Shown: positions 60,827 to 64,000 of the stretch, piece by piece
Layout: the number at the start of each line of letters is the position of its first letter
Position numbering within the stretch: position 1 is the first letter of the stretch
From: Roseobacter sp. MED193
GTDB lineage: Bacteria > Pseudomonadota > Alphaproteobacteria > Rhodobacterales > Rhodobacteraceae
Assembly (NCBI RefSeq): GCF_000152965.1
Contig: NZ_CH902583.1
Location: 2,363,892-2,427,891 of the forward strand
DNA length: 64,000 nucleotides
Direction: 5' to 3'
The notes under the pieces: model-generated
Seen by the model: only the letters and a program-made list of their open reading frames with translations
Databases searched by the model: none
Told to the model about the DNA's origin: nothing
Position numbers and translations under genes: made by a program

Positions 60827-62158
60827 ATGTCCGGTATTCCGCACGACCATTACGAGCCGAAGACAGGCGCAGAAAAGTGGCTGCATAGCCGTCTGCCTAT
60901 CGTCGGCCTGATCTACGACACAATCATGATCCCCACTCCCAAGAACCTGAACTGGTGGTGGATCTGGGGCATCGTTCTGGCGTTCTGTCTGGTGTTGCAA
61001 ATTGTCACCGGCATCGTCCTGGTGATGCATTACACGCCGCATGTTGACCTGGCCTTTGCGAGCGTTGAGCATATCATGCGCGACGTGAATGGCGGCTATA
61101 TGCTGCGCTACATTCATGCAAACGGCGCCTCGCTGTTCTTTGTGGCTGTTTACATCCACATTTTCCGCGGTCTCTTCTACGGTTCCTATAAGGCCCCACG
61201 TGAGATCACCTGGATTATCGGCATGATCATCTATCTCTTGATGATGGCAACCGGCTTTATGGGCTACGTTCTGCCCTGGGGCCAGATGTCCTTCTGGGGT
61301 GCGACCGTGATTACAGGCCTGTTTGGCGCCATTCCTTTTGTGGGTGAAGCACTGCAGACATTCCTGCTGGGCGGACCTGCGGTGGACAACGCTACGCTGA
61401 ACCGCTTCTTCTCTCTGCACTATCTGCTGCCTTTTGTTATCGCGGCGCTGGTTGTGGTTCATATCTGGGCCTTCCACACCACAGGCAACAACAACCCAAC
61501 TGGTGTTGATGTTCGCAAAGGGTCAAAAGAAGAAGTCGAAAAAGATACCCTGCCGTTCTGGCCCTACTTTGTGATCAAGGATTTCCTGGGTCTGGCCGTC
61601 GTTCTGGTGATCTTCTGGGCCATCGTTGGCTTTATGCCAAACTACCTGGGCCACCCCGATAACTATATCGAGGCGAACCCGCTGGTGACACCGGCGCATA
61701 TCGTTCCTGAATGGTACTTCCTGCCCTTCTACGCGATCCTGCGGGCCTTCACCTCTGAAGTCTGGGTCGTGCAGATTGCCTCCTTCGTGACTGGTGGCAT
61801 CATCGACGCCAAGTTCTTTGGGGTTCTGGCGATGTTTGGCGCGATTGCCATCATGGCTCTGGTGCCATGGCTCGACACCTCGCGTGTGCGTTCCGGTCGC
61901 TATCGCCCAATGTTCAAATGGTGGTTCTACCTCTTGGTCTTTGACTTCTTTGCCCTGATGTGGCTGGGCGCGATGCCGGCGGAAGAGCCCTATGCATCCT
62001 TCTCGCTGATCGCATCGGCCTATTGGTTTGGGTACTTCCTGGTGATCCTGCCGATCTTGGGTGTCATCGAGAAGCCCCTGGCAGAGCCTGCTACAATCGA
62101 AGAAGATTTCGACGCGCACTACGGCGAGAAATCCGACGCAGCCACGCCTGCTGAGTAA
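60827..62158 (+). CDS. petB: Cytochrome b of the bc1 complex
   Basis: The 443-residue integral membrane protein has the four haem His ligands at H97, H111, H198 and H212, exactly the Rhodobacter capsulatus numbering. The Qo-site PEWY motif is at 294-297 with E295. About eight membrane spans are visible. It contains both quinone sites and the two b haems of the Q cycle. It lies 12 bases after petA and 19 bases before petC. Confidence 0.98.
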   Translation: MSGIPHDHYEPKTGAEKWLHSRLPIVGLIYDTIMIPTPKNLNWWWIWGIVLAFCLVLQIVTGIVLVMHYTPHVDLAFASVEHIMRDVNGGYMLRYIHANGASLFFVAVYIHIFRGLFYGSYKAPREITWIIGMIIYLLMMATGFMGYVLPWGQMSFWGATVITGLFGAIPFVGEALQTFLLGGPAVDNATLNRFFSLHYLLPFVIAALVVVHIWAFHTTGNNNPTGVDVRKGSKEEVEKDTLPFWPYFVIKDFLGLAVVLVIFWAIVGFMPNYLGHPDNYIEANPLVTPAHIVPEWYFLPFYAILRAFTSEVWVVQIASFVTGGIIDAKFFGVLAMFGAIAIMALVPWLDTSRVRSGRYRPMFKWWFYLLVFDFFALMWLGAMPAEEPYASFSLIASAYWFGYFLVILPILGVIEKPLAEPATIEEDFDAHYGEKSDAATPAE

Positions 62159-62177
62159 GAGAGAAGGACAGCTACCA

Positions 62178-62969
62178 ATGTTGAAGACACTCGCAATCGG
62201 TGCCGCCTTCGCTCTGGCCCTTATCCCTGCTGCATCCCATGCGGCAGGCGGTAGCGGCCATGTCGAGGACTTCCAGTTCTCGTTCGAGGGACCTTTCGGC
62301 GCCTATGACCAAAACCAGCTGCAGCGCGGATTGCAGATCTACACCGAAGTCTGCGCGGCCTGTCACGGGCTGAAGTTTGTACCTCTGCGTACCCTGGCTG
62401 ATGAAGGGGGGCCTGCGCTGCCCGCCGATCAGGTCCGGGCCTATGCGGCAGAAAACTTCACCGTCTATGACGCGGAACTGGATGAGGACGTGCCTGCCAA
62501 GCCGGTAGATCACTTCCCTGCCAATACCGCAGCTGGTGCACCTGACCTGAGCCTGATGGCGAAGGCCCGCGCCGGTTTCCACGGCCCTTATGGCTCTGGT
62601 ATGAACCAGCTGTTCAAAGGCATTGGTGGCGCGGAATACATCGCCTCCCTGCTGGACGGTTACACTGGTGAGGAAAAGGAAGAAGCAGGCACCCTGTTTT
62701 ATGAGAACACCGCCTTCCCAGGTGGCTGGATCTCAATGGCGCCGCCTCTGTCGGATGAGCAGGTCGAATTTGCCGACGGGCACGACAATTCTGTTAAGGC
62801 AATGTCGCAGGATGTTGCGGCCTTCCTGATGTGGACTGCTGAGCCTAAAATGATGGCGCGTAAGCAAACCGGTTTTGTTGGGGTTCTGATCCTGACTGTT
62901 TTGTCGGTTCTGCTCTATCTGACCAACAAACAGCTTTGGGCCCCTCATAAGGGTAAAAAATCAGCCTGA
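62178..62969 (+). CDS. petC: Cytochrome c1
   Basis: From ATG 62178 with AGAAGGA upstream, the 263-residue protein has a signal peptide (hydrophobic residues 5-19, cleavage near SHA/AG). The haem-binding CAACH (C59, C62, H63) and the C-terminal anchor [20 protein letters not shown] follow. A Met suited as sixth ligand occurs in the distal part. It takes electrons from the Rieske protein and passes them to cytochrome c. A strong terminator follows within 30 bases. Confidence 0.96.
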   Translation: MLKTLAIGAAFALALIPAASHAAGGSGHVEDFQFSFEGPFGAYDQNQLQRGLQIYTEVCAACHGLKFVPLRTLADEGGPALPADQVRAYAAENFTVYDAELDEDVPAKPVDHFPANTAAGAPDLSLMAKARAGFHGPYGSGMNQLFKGIGGAEYIASLLDGYTGEEKEEAGTLFYENTAFPGGWISMAPPLSDEQVEFADGHDNSVKAMSQDVAAFLMWTAEPKMMARKQTGFVGVLILTVLSVLLYLTNKQLWAPHKGKKSA

Positions 62970-62998
62970 TAGGCTGACGACCCAAAATGATCATTGAC

Positions 62999-63034
62999 CC
63001 CCGCAAGGAGACTTGCGGGGGTCTTTTTGTTTTG
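62999..63034 (+). terminator. Intrinsic terminator of the petABC operon
   Basis: CCCCGCAAG-GAGA-CTTGCGGGG is a perfect 9-bp stem followed by GTCTTTTTGTTTTG. It ends the plus-strand operon 29 bases after the petC stop. Confidence 0.92.
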
Positions 63035-63047
63035 TTCTCAGGAACAA

Positions 63048-63111
63048 AGGGGCGCTGCCCCTCTGCGCGCAAGGCGCGCATTCACCCCGGAATATTTGGG
63101 GAAAGATGATG
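63048..63111 (+). repeat. ATATTT-core intergenic repeat, copy C
   Basis: AGGGGCGCTGCCCCT, then TGCGCGC-AAG-GCGCGCA, then CCCCGGAATATTTGGGG and AAAGATGA. Three hairpins are perfect. It lies just beyond the petABC terminator, near the 3' end of mtaB. Confidence 0.72.
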
Positions 63112-63128
63112 AGGAAAAAAGCAGGCTG

Positions 63129-64000
63129 TCAGGTGGTGAGTTGGCTGCCGTCCTGGCCGCGGATCATCGCGGTGACGATCTGACCTTCCTGTTGTGGGCT
63201 GGCAAAGCTGACTTCGGTGAATTGTTCGGTTCGGCCCATATGCGGGTTTTCCATCAGCACCTGATGGGTCTTGCCGATCTGTGCTGCCAGATGGCTTTGC
63301 ACCCGGGCCTCGCCCGCTGCGCGCAGACGGGCAGCGCGGGATTTGATAATATTACCATTGACCTGTTTGGGGATTTTGGCGGCCGGGGTGCCGTCGCGTT
63401 TGGAATAGGGGAAGACATGCAGCCAGGTCAGCTGACAATCCTCGACCAGTTTGAGCGAGTTTTCAAAATGCGCCTCGGTTTCGGTGGGGAAGCCAGCGAT
63501 GATATCGGCGCCAAAGGTCATTTCCGGGCGGAGCTTCAGCGCCTCTTCGGTAAAGCGGATAGCATCCTCGCGCAGGTGGCGGCGGGCCATGCGTTTGAGG
63601 ATCATGTCGTCGCCATGTTGCAGCGACAAGTGCAGATGCGGCATCAGGCGGGGCTCGGTTGCGATGGCCTGCATCAGGTTTTCGTCCACTTCGATCGAAT
63701 CAATGGATGAAATCCGTAGCCGGGGCAGATCGGGAACCAGCTTCAGGATCCGCATCACCAGATCGCCGAGTTTTGGCGTGGTGGGCAGGTCGGCGCCCCA
63801 AGAGGTGAGGTCGACGCCGGTGAGCACCACCTCGTTGTAGCCGCGATCAACCAGGCGTTTGATCTGGTCCACAACCACGCCCGCCGGAACCGAGCGGGAG
63901 TTGCCGCGGCCATAGGGGATGATGCAAAAGGTGCAACGGTGGTCGCAGCCGTTTTGCACCTGTACATAGGCACGGCTCCGGGTGCCAAAACCATCGATCA
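63129..64000 (-). CDS. mtaB: tRNA t6A37 methylthiotransferase MtaB, 5' end outside window
   Basis: The visible part, about 290 residues, is still open at base 64000 (RAYVQVQNGCDHRCTFC), so the N-terminal UPF0004 domain is outside. The radical-SAM cluster motif is CDHRCTFC, followed by IPYGRGNSRSVP, GYNEVVLTGVDLTSWGADL, HLHLSLQHGDDMILKRMARRH and FGADIIAGFPTETEAHFENSLKLVE. The YGRGNSRS stretch and the HVFPYSKRDGTPA segment fit MtaB rather than MiaB or RimO. It converts t6A37 to ms2t6A37 in tRNAs. Confidence 0.93.
   Translation of the reverse strand, partial: IDGFGTRSRAYVQVQNGCDHRCTFCIIPYGRGNSRSVPAGVVVDQIKRLVDRGYNEVVLTGVDLTSWGADLPTTPKLGDLVMRILKLVPDLPRLRISSIDSIEVDENLMQAIATEPRLMPHLHLSLQHGDDMILKRMARRHLREDAIRFTEEALKLRPEMTFGADIIAGFPTETEAHFENSLKLVEDCQLTWLHVFPYSKRDGTPAAKIPKQVNGNIIKSRAARLRAAGEARVQSHLAAQIGKTHQVLMENPHMGRTEQFTEVSFASPQQEGQIVTAMIRGQDGSQLTT

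Noticed and set aside
60170-61477. A 435-codon minus-strand frame opposite petA and petB
   Set aside because: petAB is certain from haem and cluster ligands; the antisense frame is a by-product.
1-64000. CRISPR arrays, insertion sequences, prophage or integrase genes
   Set aside because: No regularly spaced direct repeats, transposase or integrase motifs were seen; the repeats found are dispersed hairpin elements.

Overview
The window is a chromosomal segment of an alphaproteobacterium, almost certainly a marine Rhodobacteraceae (Roseobacter group; a Phaeobacter/Leisingera/Ruegeria-like genome would fit). The evidence is the set of neighbourhoods: lptC-lptA-lptB with kdsD and an HRDC-less RNase D, hpf-ptsN, gltD/gltB, petABC (fbcFBC) with cytochrome b numbering that matches Rhodobacter exactly, petR-petP, and a HDAC-xseB-ispA-dxs operon. 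The DNA looks GC-rich and densely coded. I see no insertion sequence, prophage, CRISPR array, rRNA operon or plasmid function. One tRNA (Leu, CAG) is present.

Layout. 1-5.3 kb: a surface-glycan cluster with two tandem paralogous family-2-like glycosyltransferases (the first cut by the window edge), a GT14-type transferase and a sulfotransferase with two modules. 5.3-5.7 kb: a structured repeat and a possible small RNA with its own terminator. 5.7-10.6 kb (minus strand): ptsN, hpf, lptB, lptA, lptC, kdsD, rnd, covering envelope export, Kdo supply and ribosome hibernation. 11-13.8 kb: tRNA-Leu, a single-domain globin, an NDUFA9-like protein, uppP. 14-21.4 kb: glutamate synthase, with gltD and gltB separated by two unrelated small genes. 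21.5-28.8 kb: mtgA, a GST, queG, a HyuA-like protein, msrA/msrB, a DMT exporter, HU. 28.9-32.2 kb: amn-ade, an AMP to adenine to hypoxanthine salvage pair. 32.3-39.5 kb: LysR and class II aldolase, then a GlxA-type regulator divergent from an operon of acyl-CoA dehydrogenase, SelW-like protein, NDP-forming acyl-CoA synthetase and a CaiD-like hydratase, which I read as a gamma-butyrobetaine/carnitine-type CoA pathway.

39.7-45 kb: an SDR protein, then the isoprenoid operon HDAC-xseB-ispA-dxs-small protein. 45-48.5 kb: petR-petP, ilvE, ohr/ohrR. 48.5-53.2 kb: a DMT transporter, a compositionally odd methyltransferase islet, malonyl-CoA synthetase and an AEC carrier. 53.2-58.5 kb: HD hydrolase, aroC, then a TPP riboswitch and thiBPQ. 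58.5-64 kb: ribH under a minus-strand FMN riboswitch with an unusually long variable stem, a GST, petABC and the body of mtaB.

The most unusual signals are non-coding. Two families of dispersed, multi-hairpin intergenic repeats occur here: one with two copies whose stems differ in sequence but keep their pairing, and one with four copies sharing an ATATTT core and an AAATGAA-type tail. One of the latter runs into the apparent start codon of queG. Several perfect palindromes precede HU, gltD, petP/ilvE and ohr/ohrR. All function calls are from reading the sequence; no database search or folding program was run.
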